Positions 17,155 to 25,966 of a stretch of 64,000 bases of DNA are shown one piece after another. This stretch comes from Pseudaminobacter soli (ex Li et al. 2025) (GTDB taxonomy: Bacteria; Pseudomonadota; Alphaproteobacteria; Rhizobiales; Rhizobiaceae). Every line of letters begins with the position of its first letter. The first letter of the stretch is position 1. Below the pieces are notes generated by a model. The model did not search any database and was not told the origin of the DNA. It worked only from the letters and a program-made list of their open reading frames with translations. The DNA lies in contig NZ_JARXVF010000004.1 in the NCBI RefSeq assembly GCF_029892515.1, positions 248,001 through 312,000 of the forward strand, read 5' to 3'. The position numbers and the translations under genes were made by a program.

Positions 17155-17880
17155 TCAAGTGGTGCTTTTGGCCAAATAGTTCGCTGCTACCGTTTGCATG
17201 CGCTTACGCGACATTGGAGCCCCGTGTCCGCCAAATGCGATGGAGACATCCAGATCGCAAATTCTCTCCATTGTCTTGCGGTACTCGCTTTTGTCGCAGC
17301 CAGGCAGATCGTCCACCAGCGTTCCATCGTAGATGGCGTCTCCGCTGAACAGAACGCCATTCATTTCGTCCAGCAACCCGATGGAACCCGAAGAGTGCCC
17401 CGGCAGATGCAGCACGCGGTAGCGTCTGTCACCAAGATCGATCTGCGCACCTTCCTCCAGGACGTCCGAAAGGGGCGCAGGCATGATCCGGTAACGGTCT
17501 GGCGTCCATTTCGTATCAGGAGCCTGTGAGACGCCATCCGGTTGCTTTCGGAAGAAGTCGGCCAATGTGCTCGTGTCCAACATTGTCGAGAACGCGCTCG
17601 CCTCTGCGGAATGTCCCAGCCGACAATCGAACTCATGGAATGAGCCGACATGATCGACGTGCACGTGTGTCGCCACGGCGATCACGGGTCTGCCATGCTT
17701 CACACCCAAGAACTGGCGCAGCGATCGAAGCCCCATGCCGAAATCGATGACGAGATCGGCATCCCGTCCGGCCACATGATAGAGGTTGGCCCGGAAAAAC
17801 GAATGTACGTGCGGTTCCCAAATGCGGGTGATCCCGCCGGAATATTGCTCCGTCTCGAACCAATCATGCTGCGGGCTCAT
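17155..17880 (-). CDS. MBL-fold metallo-hydrolase
   Basis: The 241-aa product carries the zinc-binding motif THVHVDH (about residues 71-77), a downstream metal-ligand His in LHLPGHSSGS, the bridging Asp in LFSGDAIYDG and a late His in AFGGHGAP. These are the standard ligands of glyoxalase II/lactonase-type metallo-beta-lactamase folds. ATG 17880 follows AAAGGGGCATCGC, a good ribosome site, 11 bases after the ATPase stop codon. It is thus the last gene of the amino-acid ABC operon, so a role in hydrolysing the imported compound or a derivative is likely but unproven. The longer open frame upstream belongs to the antisense of the ATPase gene. Confidence 0.88.
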   Translation of the reverse strand: MSPQHDWFETEQYSGGITRIWEPHVHSFFRANLYHVAGRDADLVIDFGMGLRSLRQFLGVKHGRPVIAVATHVHVDHVGSFHEFDCRLGHSAEASAFSTMLDTSTLADFFRKQPDGVSQAPDTKWTPDRYRIMPAPLSDVLEEGAQIDLGDRRYRVLHLPGHSSGSIGLLDEMNGVLFSGDAIYDGTLVDDLPGCDKSEYRKTMERICDLDVSIAFGGHGAPMSRKRMQTVAANYLAKSTT

Positions 17881-17891
17881 GCGATGCCCCT

Positions 17892-18671
17892 TTAGTGAAG
17901 CAGGTTGCTGAGAAAGCGCTTCGTCCGCTCTTGTGACGGCGCGGAGAAGATTGCCTCGGGCGTGTTCCTCTCGATGACTTTTCCGCCATCCATGAAAACC
18001 ACCTCGTTTGCGACCTGGCGCGCGAATCCCATCTCGTGCGTCACGCAGACCATCGTCATCCCGTCCTCCGCAAGCCGGACCATCGTGTCCAGGACTTCCT
18101 TCACCATCTCCGGATCGAGCGCCGAGGTCGGTTCGTCGAACAACATGATGCTTGGATTCATGCATAGGGCGCGCGCGATGGCGACCCGCTGCTGCTGTCC
18201 GCCGGAAAGATTGCCGGGGTAAGATTGGGCCTTCTCGGGAATCCGGACTCGCTCCAGGAAAGCCATGGCGATCTCGTCCGCTTCCTTTCTGGAGCGCTTG
18301 CGCACCCAGCGCTGCGCCAAGGTGCAGTTTTCAAGCACGGTAAGGTGCGGGAAGAGATTGAAGTGCTGAAACACCATTCCGACTTCGCTGCGGACCTGGT
18401 CGATCTTGCTGATCTGGTTGGTAAGCTCAACACTGTTGACGATGATGTCTCCCCGCTCGTGGGCCTCAAGCCGGTTGATGCACCGGATCAGCGTCGACTT
18501 GCCTGATCCGGATGGGCCGCATATGACGACCCGCGAGCCCCGCTCCACAGTGAGGGACACGTCATGCAGTACCTGAAAGCTGCCGTACCACTTGTTGACG
18601 TTGACGAGCCGAATGGCCGCCACTTCGGGCATGATGTCGGCCGCAGCGGCCGATGACCGTTCAAGAAGCAT
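17892..18671 (-). CDS. Polar amino-acid ABC transporter ATPase
   Basis: A 259-aa ATPase of the GlnQ/HisP class. Walker A is GPSGSGKST (about residue 54), the Q-loop lies in [16 protein letters not shown], the signature is [15 protein letters not shown], Walker B is [16 protein letters not shown] and the switch His is in [10 protein letters not shown]. Start ATG 18671 follows GGAAAGAAAATCAGG; an internal Met ([10 protein letters not shown]) is a possible alternative. It energises the permease encoded just upstream. Order on the transcript is binding protein, permease, ATPase, metallo-hydrolase. Confidence 0.95.
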   Translation of the reverse strand: MLLERSSAAAADIMPEVAAIRLVNVNKWYGSFQVLHDVSLTVERGSRVVICGPSGSGKSTLIRCINRLEAHERGDIIVNSVELTNQISKIDQVRSEVGMVFQHFNLFPHLTVLENCTLAQRWVRKRSRKEADEIAMAFLERVRIPEKAQSYPGNLSGGQQQRVAIARALCMNPSIMLFDEPTSALDPEMVKEVLDTMVRLAEDGMTMVCVTHEMGFARQVANEVVFMDGGKVIERNTPEAIFSAPSQERTKRFLSNLLH

Positions 18672-18710
18672 CCTGATTTTCTTTCCAGGGATGAGATAAG
18701 AGGCTGGCGA

Positions 18711-19388
18711 TCAGCGATGGCCGCGTGAGAGCAGGCGCTCGATCCGGGACTGCGCGAATGTCAGAACCGAAACCATCAGCATGTAGTAGACCAGCGCGGC
18801 TCCATACCATTCTAGGAACCGGAAGCTCGTCGCGATGGCGAACTGCGTAACCGTCATGAGTTCCTTAAGAGAGATGACGGTGGCGAGCGACGTCGCCTTC
18901 AATAGCGAGATGAATTCGTTGACCAGCGCCGGCACGGCGATCCTCAAAGCCTGGGGAAGCGTGATCAACAAGAATGTGTGCCAGCGGTGAAGTCCCAAAG
19001 CGGCCGCACCCTCGCGCTGGCCCTTGCCGACCGCCGCGAATGCGCTGCGTAGAATCTCCGTCAGATAGGCGATCTGGATGAGCATAAGCGCCAGGAACGC
19101 GGCCACAAAGGGCGTGAACCATGTCGCTCTAAAAACGGGGGAGAGCTGGGGAAGCCCGTTCCACACGAAAAGAAGGATCAACAGTGCCGGTGCGCCTCGA
19201 AACAGCCAAACATAGGAGCCGATCAGCCAGCGCACCGGCTTCTTCCGGGACCCGGCCGCAAGTCCAAAGAATGTCGCGATGACCAGAGAAAGAGCCATCA
19301 CCGACAACGAAAGCACCAAGGTAAGCAGGGCCCCTTTCGCAAGGGGCCAGCCGAAAAGCGCGGTGGCGAACAGATTGAAGTCGAACAT
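18711..19388 (-). CDS. Polar amino-acid ABC transporter permease
   Basis: The 225-aa HisM/GlnP-type inner-membrane subunit has about five membrane helices and the cytoplasmic EAA loop (EGAAALGLHRWHTFLLITLP) that docks the ATPase. The ATG at 19388 is preferred because a GGAAGCGGGACGG leader precedes it and because the upstream extension would overlap the binding-protein gene. Only one permease gene is present, so the channel is presumably a homodimer. It lies 14 bases after the binding-protein stop codon. Confidence 0.92.
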   Translation of the reverse strand: MFDFNLFATALFGWPLAKGALLTLVLSLSVMALSLVIATFFGLAAGSRKKPVRWLIGSYVWLFRGAPALLILLFVWNGLPQLSPVFRATWFTPFVAAFLALMLIQIAYLTEILRSAFAAVGKGQREGAAALGLHRWHTFLLITLPQALRIAVPALVNEFISLLKATSLATVISLKELMTVTQFAIATSFRFLEWYGAALVYYMLMVSVLTFAQSRIERLLSRGHR

Positions 19389-19402
19389 CCGTCCCGCTTC
19401 CG

Positions 19403-20233
19403 TCAGTCGTGCGCGACGTCGGTGGACGTGGCCGGCAGGCTCCATTTCGCGAGCAGAGCCTTCATCTCGCCGCTCTGCTGGAGGGCTTCAATGGCTTCCT
19501 TCACCATCTTGCGGTCTTCAGAATTCTTCCGCATGTAGATGCCGTAGGTCTCGCTTTCATCATAGGTGTAGGCGATCTTGAGCCTGTCGGGCATCTGCAT
19601 CATGCGAAACGCGGCTGTCGTATCCTGCGTTATGGTGGAAGCTGCCCGGCCGACGAGAATCTGCTCGATCACTCCGGATGCCGACGGATAGGTCTGCATC
19701 TCGACCGGGTCCTTTCCGGCAGACGCGAGCTTGGCATTGAGGTCAGCCACGGTCCCCTCGTACGTGGTGCCTGCTTCGATCGCCATGAGCTTGCCGCTCA
19801 TGTCTTCGGGCTTTTTGGTCTCTTCGTCCGTCGAAGGCACGAGCAGCACGACATGGGAACCGAAATACGGAACACCATCGTACTTCTCGAGGCGTGCGGG
19901 CGTGATCATGATGCCGCTCGCGACAAGGTCGCAGCGCTGGGAATCGAGTGACGGCAGAAGCCCCTTGAAGTCTCCGACGACGAATTCGGTTTTCGCTCCC
20001 CACTGCTTGGCTATCGCGTCGATGACGTCGACTTCAAAGCCGACGAGGTCCGCGTCTCCGGGGTTTTTGTAATACTGCATCGGCGGAAAATCGCCCGCAG
20101 TGCAAACTTTCAGCGTTCCGCCTGAGGCAAACTCGGGCTTGTCCGAAGCGGCTGCGGAAGCCTGGCTGCCTAGCGCCAATGCAATGACGGTTCCGCAAAG
20201 AAGCCCGGCCAGCTTGTTCGATTGGTTGTCCAC
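19403..20233 (-). CDS. Amino-acid ABC transporter substrate-binding protein
   Basis: A 276-aa periplasmic binding protein (SBP family 3). It has a signal peptide (residues 1-28, ...ALGSQASAA), then LKVCTAGDFPPMQYYKN and the family-typical GFEVDVIDAIAKQWG and LLPSLDSQRCDLVASGIMIT. The start is GTG 20233, eight bases after AGGGGA. The substrate pocket cannot be read from sequence; polar or opine-like amino acids are usual. It heads the operon and faces a divergent LysR gene (20391), whose product is the probable regulator. The two are separated by 157 bases containing short palindromes. Confidence 0.93.
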   Translation of the reverse strand: MDNQSNKLAGLLCGTVIALALGSQASAAASDKPEFASGGTLKVCTAGDFPPMQYYKNPGDADLVGFEVDVIDAIAKQWGAKTEFVVGDFKGLLPSLDSQRCDLVASGIMITPARLEKYDGVPYFGSHVVLLVPSTDEETKKPEDMSGKLMAIEAGTTYEGTVADLNAKLASAGKDPVEMQTYPSASGVIEQILVGRAASTITQDTTAAFRMMQMPDRLKIAYTYDESETYGIYMRKNSEDRKMVKEAIEALQQSGEMKALLAKWSLPATSTDVAHD

Positions 20234-20290
20234 TGTGTGTCCCCTTTATTTGTCGGCCTTGTCGTAGGCCGCACATTCGTACAGGGTGAA

Positions 20291-20317
20291 CTTGTGCAAA
20301 CAAGCTAAAAGATTTAG
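20291..20317. promoter_or_regulatory. Adjacent short palindromes, candidate LysR site
   Basis: CTTGT-GCAA-ACAAG (20291-20304) and CTAAA-AGA-TTTAG (20305-20317) lie end to end in the divergent binding-protein / LysR spacer. Both are perfect inverted repeats. LysR regulators usually bind interrupted palindromes in exactly this position, but no footprint motif is known here. Confidence 0.35.
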
Positions 20318-20390
20318 GCGAAAATCCGCAATAAAACTAAACGATCAACGGGCCCCGCGATCGTTCGGTGCAGACGACATCGGAAAGACC

Positions 20391-21311
20391 ATGCAGTTGC
20401 CGCCTCTCAATGCTCTCCGGGTCTTCGAAGCCGTGGCCAGACTGGGTCACATGGGCGCAGCCGCAGCGGAACTGCACGTGACGCCGGGTGCGGTCAGCCA
20501 CCAGATTCGCTCCCTTCAGCTCTCATTGGGCGTCGAACTCTTCGAAAAGCGCGGCCGTCAGCTTGTCCTGACCGAGCAGGGCTCGGTTCTTCAGCGCTCG
20601 GTTCGCAAGGCCATGGACGCCCTCACTGGGGGTATCCGCGAGGTCGCGAACCAAAAATCCGCTGACATCAGCAAGAGTGTTCTGACGATCTCGATGCCCC
20701 AGGTTCACGGCGTTGCATGGCTAGCAACGCGTCTGTTCCAGTTCATGGGGGACAACAGGAACTTCACCCTGAATGTCGTGACCGCGGGACAGTTCAGCGC
20801 CGTGGACTGGCGCAAGGTCGATGTCGCGGTGGTTTATGGCGTCCCCCCCTGGCCGGGCTTCTGGTGGCGCTTGCTGCACGGCATCCGCATGACCGCCGTC
20901 TGCAGTCCCCAGCTGCTGCGCGGTCCGAACGCGATCCGACAGTTGAGCGATTTGGCCAATCATCGGCTTCTGCATGAAGACGACGGGTCTCAATGGCGCA
21001 GATACTACGCTGCAGCCGGAGGGACCTATATGGGATATTCGGACGTGTATTTCGATGATTTCGGCATCGTCCTTCAGGCAGCGCGCGATGGATATGGTGT
21101 CGCCTTGAGTGACGAAATCATCTCTGCACGCGACCTGGATGAGGGCAGACTCGTTCAGCCGCTTCCGCTCGCCGTCCCAGCCATTCACAATTATTACTGC
21201 CTGTGTGCCGAGTCGAAACGCGAACGGCCGGACATAAGCTACTTCATAGACTGGCTCATCGCCGAAGCTTCGGTGACGTCCGCTCCCCATCGGGACAACG
21301 TCGCACGTTGA
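20391..21311 (+). CDS. GcvA-like LysR transcriptional regulator
   Basis: A 306-aa regulator opening MQLPPLNALRVFEAVARLGH, the typical GcvA-type start. The helix-turn-helix spans AAAELHVTPGAVSHQIRSLQ (about residues 22-41), and an effector-binding domain follows from about residue 90. The ATG at 20391 follows GGAAAGACC. Transcribed away from the amino-acid ABC operon, it most probably controls that operon and itself. Nothing in the sequence indicates loss of function. Confidence 0.9.
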   Translation: MQLPPLNALRVFEAVARLGHMGAAAAELHVTPGAVSHQIRSLQLSLGVELFEKRGRQLVLTEQGSVLQRSVRKAMDALTGGIREVANQKSADISKSVLTISMPQVHGVAWLATRLFQFMGDNRNFTLNVVTAGQFSAVDWRKVDVAVVYGVPPWPGFWWRLLHGIRMTAVCSPQLLRGPNAIRQLSDLANHRLLHEDDGSQWRRYYAAAGGTYMGYSDVYFDDFGIVLQAARDGYGVALSDEIISARDLDEGRLVQPLPLAVPAIHNYYCLCAESKRERPDISYFIDWLIAEASVTSAPHRDNVAR

Positions 21312-21360
21312 GTTTCCCAAGCTATGGCGTCCGCATCTCTATCTGACCGGTCGACGTCGG

Positions 21361-22260
21361 TCATGCTGGATTGCGGCGGAGATAGTCGATTATTCGGTCG
21401 ATCAAGGCCTCTATGAGCGGTTCCTTGGCGCGGGCCTCCTGACATAGGATGTGATATCCTCGGCCCGCGTTGATGGACGTCGAAAACGGCTGGATCAAGC
21501 GCCCCTCCACGAGGTAGCTGCGGGTCAACACATCGGATACCAGCGCGAGCCCTTTGCCCTGTACGGCGGACGCGACTGCCTGCGCCACTGAATCGACCCG
21601 TACGCGACCGCTTCCCTCAAGACTGACACGGGCCGCGATTGCCCATTTTGCCCATTCCTCGCCTTCATCCTCGTGAAGCAGGGTAACCCCGTTGAGTTTC
21701 CGCTCTCGATGCTGCAGGTCCAGCCGCGGAAACAACATGGGCGAACAGACCGTGTTCAGACGGACTTCGCTAAGCGAGCGCCAGTGAAGCCCGGCGAAAG
21801 GGGGATTGTCATAGACGACCGCAAGGTCGGTGGCTTCCCAAGTGACCTCATCGGCACTGATGGCCTCGTTGATCGTGAGGTTTGGTATGTTATTGCTCTC
21901 CGCGAATTCAACGATCGTGCTGGTCAACCAGGCAATGCCGAGGGCGGTGGGAACGGACACCGTCAACGACATCGGCCTTCCAGAGCTATCCCAAGCCCTT
22001 GCGCTGCGTGTAGCGGATTCCAGATGCCCTAGCGAAACCAGAACTGCCTGCGCGAAGTCCGCTCCTGCAGCTGTAAGAGCGACGTTCCTCCCATCCTTTT
22101 CGAAGAGAGTGATGCCTGTCGCATCGGCAAGCTTCTTCATCTGGAACGAGACGGCACCTGGACTGAGATTGAGTTCTTGCGCCGCTCCCCGTACGCTTTT
22201 CAAGCGCGCCACTGCCTCGAAGGCGGGAAGGTAGTGAAGAAACGTCAATGTTCGCGCCAT
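21361..22260 (-). CDS. GcvA-like LysR transcriptional regulator
   Basis: A 299-aa LysR protein with helix-turn-helix around AAQELNLSPGAVSFQMKKLA (about residues 25-44) and an effector domain that carries the GcvA-type segment LLHEDEGEEW, also seen as LLHEDDGSQW in the neighbouring LysR protein at 20391. The two regulators converge tail to tail and look like related, anciently duplicated copies. This one is divergent from the isochorismatase-type hydrolase gene (108-base spacer with ATCGAT repeats), its likely target. Confidence 0.9.
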   Translation of the reverse strand: MARTLTFLHYLPAFEAVARLKSVRGAAQELNLSPGAVSFQMKKLADATGITLFEKDGRNVALTAAGADFAQAVLVSLGHLESATRSARAWDSSGRPMSLTVSVPTALGIAWLTSTIVEFAESNNIPNLTINEAISADEVTWEATDLAVVYDNPPFAGLHWRSLSEVRLNTVCSPMLFPRLDLQHRERKLNGVTLLHEDEGEEWAKWAIAARVSLEGSGRVRVDSVAQAVASAVQGKGLALVSDVLTRSYLVEGRLIQPFSTSINAGRGYHILCQEARAKEPLIEALIDRIIDYLRRNPA

Positions 22261-22282
22261 GCGTGTCCCGTGTGTGATCGTT

Positions 22283-22321
22283 CAAATCGATGAAACAATC
22301 GAGCGCAAAACAAATCGATTT
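22283..22321. promoter_or_regulatory. Repeated CAAATCGAT boxes, candidate LysR site
   Basis: CAAATCGAT occurs at 22283-22291 and 22311-22319, 28 bases apart (not an integral number of turns), within the divergent LysR / hydrolase spacer. The second copy extends to the palindrome AAATCGATTT. Its location suits a LysR binding region. Confidence 0.35.
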
Positions 22322-22368
22322 TTCCGCCACAGGTCGAATGTTACGACCAAGCGGAAAGGACGGACAAG

Positions 22369-23028
22369 ATGATTAAAGCCAAACCATTCGACTTTCCCTA
22401 CGACGGAAACCTTGATCCCCGTGCGACGGCACTGATCGTCATCGACCTGCAGCACGATTTCCTCTCGAAGGATGGATACTTCGCCAAGCAGGGCTACGAT
22501 CCGTCGCCGCTGCGGGCGATACTGCCGACGGTGTCGCAGCTGATCTCAGCCTGCCGCGCTGCTGGCGTCCGGGTGATCCACACAAGGCAGGGTTATCGCG
22601 CTGACCTGGCGGACATGACGCCCTATGAAAAATGGCGTCGTAAGCAATCCGGCATGGATGGCACCAATGTTCTGGTGCGTGGGAGCCCCGGGTTCGAGAT
22701 CGTTCCCGAGATCGACGTGCGCTCGGAAGACATCATCGTCGACAAGACGTGCAATAGCGCATTCACCCATACCGACTTCGAACATATCCTTCGTGCACAG
22801 GGCATCACGCATCTCCTGTTTACTGGATGTACGACGGATGTTTGCGTCCACACGACGCTGCGCGAGGCTTGCGACCGAAATTTCCAGTGTTTGACGATCG
22901 CCGATGCCTGTGCGAGCGGCGACCAATACGCCCATGAGGCTGCCTTGCACATGGTGACCGTCGAGAACGGCATCTTCGGCGCGCTTTCCGATTCCTCAGC
23001 CGTGATCAAGGCGCTGTCGGAACTATGA
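22369..23028 (+). CDS. Isochorismatase-family cysteine hydrolase
   Basis: The 219-aa product has the catalytic triad of this family: Asp26 (IVIDLQHDF), Lys126 (IVDKTCNSAF) and Cys159 (TGCTTDVCVHTTLREA). The fold splits amide, carbamoyl or vinyl-ether bonds; biuret, ureidoacrylate, N-carbamoyl and nicotinamide hydrolases belong here, and the residues do not decide between them. ATG 22369 is about 108 bases from the divergent LysR gene. The stop overlaps the following GYD-protein start by four bases, so the two are co-translated. Confidence 0.9.
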   Translation: MIKAKPFDFPYDGNLDPRATALIVIDLQHDFLSKDGYFAKQGYDPSPLRAILPTVSQLISACRAAGVRVIHTRQGYRADLADMTPYEKWRRKQSGMDGTNVLVRGSPGFEIVPEIDVRSEDIIVDKTCNSAFTHTDFEHILRAQGITHLLFTGCTTDVCVHTTLREACDRNFQCLTIADACASGDQYAHEAALHMVTVENGIFGALSDSSAVIKALSEL

Positions 23029-23354
23029 AAGCCATGACGGAAAAGTCAGAAACCATGGTCAATCAGAAATACGTCTCGCTAATGAAGCTCACAGAGAAGG
23101 GGCTTTTGGAGTTGGGCGACAGTGCGAAGCGGCGGGAGGTCAGCGAGGCGCGCGTAGCGGCAGTAGGAGGCCGTTCGCTTGCATTCTACGCCGTCATGGG
23201 AGCCTACGACTTTGTACAAGTGTTCGAGATGCCGGATAACGAGGCCATGATGCGATACGTCTTGACTGCCAGACGTGATGGGCATGTTGAGCCGCTAATT
23301 CTACCGGCATTCGACACGAACATGTGGGGCGACATCATAGGCCATTTTCAATGA
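23025..23354 (+). CDS. GYD-domain protein
   Basis: A 109-aa protein whose core (YVSLMKLTEKGLLEL, SLAFYAVMGAYDFVQVFEMP, ILPAFD) matches the GYD domain, a small ferredoxin-like fold named for the GxYD motif (here GAYD). The start overlaps the hydrolase stop (ATGA); two further in-frame Mets at 23034 and 23055 are possible starts. The biochemical role of GYD proteins is not established. Coupling to the isochorismatase-like enzyme suggests they act on the same substrate. The bidirectional hairpin at 23446-23467 ends the transcript. Confidence 0.82.
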   Translation: MKAMTEKSETMVNQKYVSLMKLTEKGLLELGDSAKRREVSEARVAAVGGRSLAFYAVMGAYDFVQVFEMPDNEAMMRYVLTARRDGHVEPLILPAFDTNMWGDIIGHFQ

Positions 23355-23445
23355 CGAGGCTGACCTGTTGAGTGCATCCAAAGTGGCTACAAGCGAGCCT
23401 TCTGCGGGGTTAAAATCCGGCTAGTCCATACCGACCTTAATGAAA

Positions 23446-23467
23446 GCGGCGCCGCAAGCGGCGCCGC
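23446..23467. terminator. Bidirectional terminator between convergent genes
   Basis: GCGGCGCCGC is repeated as two 10-bp arms around AA, followed by CTTTAT on the plus strand and by GCTTTCATT on the minus strand. It separates the GYD gene from the convergent repeat-protein gene at 23499. Confidence 0.8.
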
Positions 23468-23498
23468 CTTTATACCGTTGAACCATTAAGCCCGTAGA

Positions 23499-24545
23499 TT
23501 AAAGGGGCGAAATGCACTGAACGCGCGGTCCAAACCTGGGCTGGAACGTGTTGTCGATAGCGGTATAGGTCCGATAGCGACCAAAGCACCAGGCGACATG
23601 CGCAGTCGTCAACACTGGGGCTGTCGCAACCGGGGCCGCCGCATAGGTGGTGGTGGCGCCGAAGAGCGGCAGTCCAAAGCCAAAGAAGCCACTGCCCCAG
23701 TTGTTGTTCCAGTTGTTGCCCCAACCGGTACCAATTCCGTAGGAGCCAGTGTAGTTGGGGCCGCCCATGCCGTAGAAGCCACCGCCGCCACCAAAGCTGT
23801 GGATGGCGCCGCTGCCACCAAAGCCGTGGAAGCCACCACGCCAGTAGTTGCCGCGCCAGCCTACGCCACGCCAGCCGAGGGGACGCCAGCCGGTACCGAT
23901 ACCGAACGCGCGACCGCGCCAGTAGTTGCCACGCCAGCCTACGCCACGCCAACCGACGGGACGCCAGCCGACACCGCGCCAACCACCGATACCGTACCGA
24001 CCGCCGCGCCAGTACGCGCCGCGCCAGCCAACGCGGCCGATACCGTGCCAGCCGCCGCGCCAATAGTTACCGCGCCAGCCGACACCACCGATACCGTAGC
24101 GGCCGCCGCGCCAATAGTTACCGCGCCAGCCAACACCACCGATGCCATACCGGCCACCACGCCAGCCGACGCCGCCCATACCATACCGGCCGCCGCGCCA
24201 GCCGGCTCCGCCGATACCGTACCGGCGACCGCCACCTATGTAGTGGGCACGATCGCCGCGATCGCGGATAAGCTGCACGCCACCGCGAAAATCACCGGGC
24301 TTGCCCAACAGAACGGCCGACTGCAAACCACCCTGGTCGCAACTTGCAGCGGTGCAAGCAAGATTCCAAATGGTGCCATCGGTCATCGGTTGCATTGGAA
24401 GCGTACGCGCCTCGTCGCCCGCAGCGACCTTTGGCGCAATGTTTGGAATGAAGGCTGGAGCGGCCATTGCCGACGCTGAAAATCCCGACAGCGCGCCAAT
24501 GGTCAGCATCCCCGAACATGCAAGTGTTGAGAGATAGCGTCTCAT
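23499..24545 (-). CDS. Secreted Gly/Trp/Arg-repeat protein with BA14K-like C-terminus
   Basis: A 348-aa protein with a signal peptide (about residues 1-28, ...FSASAMAA). After a ~75-residue leader it runs into a low-complexity array (about residues 100-245) of units such as [17 protein letters not shown], at least ten copies of WRG-rich modules. A Gly/Asn/Phe-rich stretch follows. The C-terminal 36 residues ([20 protein letters not shown] ... VQCI) fit the BA14K-like motif of rhizobial and Brucella surface antigens, with two Cys probably disulphide-bonded. ATG 24545 follows GGAGAAGGACA. It is probably an envelope-associated or matrix protein. Function of the array is unknown. Confidence 0.8.
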   Translation of the reverse strand: MRRYLSTLACSGMLTIGALSGFSASAMAAPAFIPNIAPKVAAGDEARTLPMQPMTDGTIWNLACTAASCDQGGLQSAVLLGKPGDFRGGVQLIRDRGDRAHYIGGGRRYGIGGAGWRGGRYGMGGVGWRGGRYGIGGVGWRGNYWRGGRYGIGGVGWRGNYWRGGWHGIGRVGWRGAYWRGGRYGIGGWRGVGWRPVGWRGVGWRGNYWRGRAFGIGTGWRPLGWRGVGWRGNYWRGGFHGFGGSGAIHSFGGGGGFYGMGGPNYTGSYGIGTGWGNNWNNNWGSGFFGFGLPLFGATTTYAAAPVATAPVLTTAHVAWCFGRYRTYTAIDNTFQPRFGPRVQCISPL

Positions 24546-24975
24546 TGTCCTTCTCCAACGGAAAATCGTCCGCTCGGCCAAGGCCTGCGATGATCGTGGG
24601 GAGATGGGCCTCTACGCGATAACCGTGAGGGCTGGCCCCTTAATCGGACGTTCCAAGCGAACGCATCGCGAACGGAATAGTTCCCCGGAACTGGACGTTC
24701 CTGAGACGCTTCATGAGCGTGGCCCCCGCCCCGGAGATCGAGGCGGACGTTCAGGTGGGCGAAAATGGCTCATTGCAGCCGCAGTTTAGCTTCACCTGTA
24801 CGGCCAGTCAGGTCAGGAAAAACGGCAACGCAACAGAAGACTTTGGTCAGAATTGCTGGCGGAATGACGCGAGCGCGGTCTATGTTCATGGTGCACCGTT
24901 GAAGTTGACTATGAACTGCCTTCGATTTCCCCGGAATTCGAGGCGGGATTGACTTCGAAAGCGAAAGGAAAAGCC
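24546..24975. other. Gene-free stretch
   Basis: About 430 bases between divergent genes. Plus-strand frames of 60-80 codons exist (24604-24789, 24713-24952) but show no domain, no good ribosome site and no homology I recognise. Promoters of both flanking genes must lie here. Confidence 0.4.
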
Positions 24976-25455
24976 ATGGCAATTGCCAAGAACACGATCT
25001 GCCTTTGGTACGACAAGGATGCCGAAGCTGCAGCCCGCTTCTACGCCGAGACATTTCCGAACAGCTCGGTGGCCGCCGTCCACCGTGCCCCCAGCGACTA
25101 TCCGTCCGGCAAGGCGGGTGACGTGTTGACGGTAGACTTCATAGTCGCCGGCATCCCCTGTCTCGGCCTCAATGGCGGGCCCGCATTCAAACACAGCGAA
25201 GCTTTCTCGTTCCAGATCGCCACCGACGATCAGGAAGAGACCGACCGCTACTGGAACGCCATCGTCGGCAATGGCGGCCAGGAAAGTGCCTGCGGCTGGT
25301 GCAAGGACAAATGGGGTATCTCCTGGCAAATCACACCGCGCGTGCTGACCGAGGCGCTGGCTGCTGGCGGCGAGGAAGCAAAACGCGCATTTGTTGCGAT
25401 GATGGACATGAGGAAAATCGACGTCGCCGCGATCGAGGCAGCACGGCGCGGCTGA
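24976..25455 (+). CDS. VOC-family PhnB-like protein
   Basis: A 159-aa vicinal-oxygen-chelate protein of the 3-demethylubiquinone-methyltransferase-like / PhnB group. It has NTICLWYDKDAEAAARFYAE at the N-terminus, VDFIVAGIPCLGLNGGP, the FSFQIATDDQEETDRYWNAI module, and CGWCKDKWGISWQI ending the second beta-alpha-beta-beta-beta unit. ATG 24976 follows GAAAGGAAAAGCC. Members are often annotated as methyltransferases, but most are uncharacterised metal-binding or stress proteins. It stands alone with no operon partner. Confidence 0.88.
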   Translation: MAIAKNTICLWYDKDAEAAARFYAETFPNSSVAAVHRAPSDYPSGKAGDVLTVDFIVAGIPCLGLNGGPAFKHSEAFSFQIATDDQEETDRYWNAIVGNGGQESACGWCKDKWGISWQITPRVLTEALAAGGEEAKRAFVAMMDMRKIDVAAIEAARRG

Positions 25456-25966
25456 AGGTTTTAGCCATTGATGGCAATTTGCTGAAGCGCTTATGAGGCC
25501 GCGCGAGAGCATTGATCGACTTCCGCTGGAACCGGTTAGCTTATCCCGCGTTGCGGTAGTTCGTTGGCAAGACAGTAGTGTCGGTATCGTAGCGGCGACG
25601 ACACACCTGCCTATGAGACGCAGATAAGCAGTTGAGTGGGGCCAGGAACCAGGTCTGAGGCCGGTCATGCCATCGTCAGCTACGCCAGTGGCGTCCTGCC
25701 TCATCTTTCTTACCGCATTCGGCGCCTCCTACTCCACCCAAGGCCCCAAAGAGCCGCTACGAGGCTCTCGCCAACAGCCCCATGATCGAAAATCAGCCGA
25801 AACCGGAGACGGCGGAACAACCCATCTCTGGGCGCTGCGGATGAATCTCGGCTCGGAAAATGCGTTTGGCGCGGGCTGGCTCAGCATCTGAATTAGCCTC
25901 CGAGAAGCAAGACAGGTCGCAGATCATCACATCACAAGCAGTTCCCACCAATCAGAGGAGACGACA
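25456..25966. other. Gene-free stretch
   Basis: About 510 bases. The longest plus frame (25667-25891) has no recognisable content, and the minus frame crossing the area is antisense of the VOC gene. I see no repeats or hairpins of note. The promoter of the hydrolase gene is presumably near its end, where the GAGGAGACGACA ribosome site begins. Confidence 0.4.

Noticed and set aside
23598-24479. Plus-strand Ala/Thr/Pro-rich frame of 293 codons
   Set aside because: It is the antisense of the Gly/Trp/Arg repeat array; the minus strand has the signal peptide, ribosome site and BA14K-like end.
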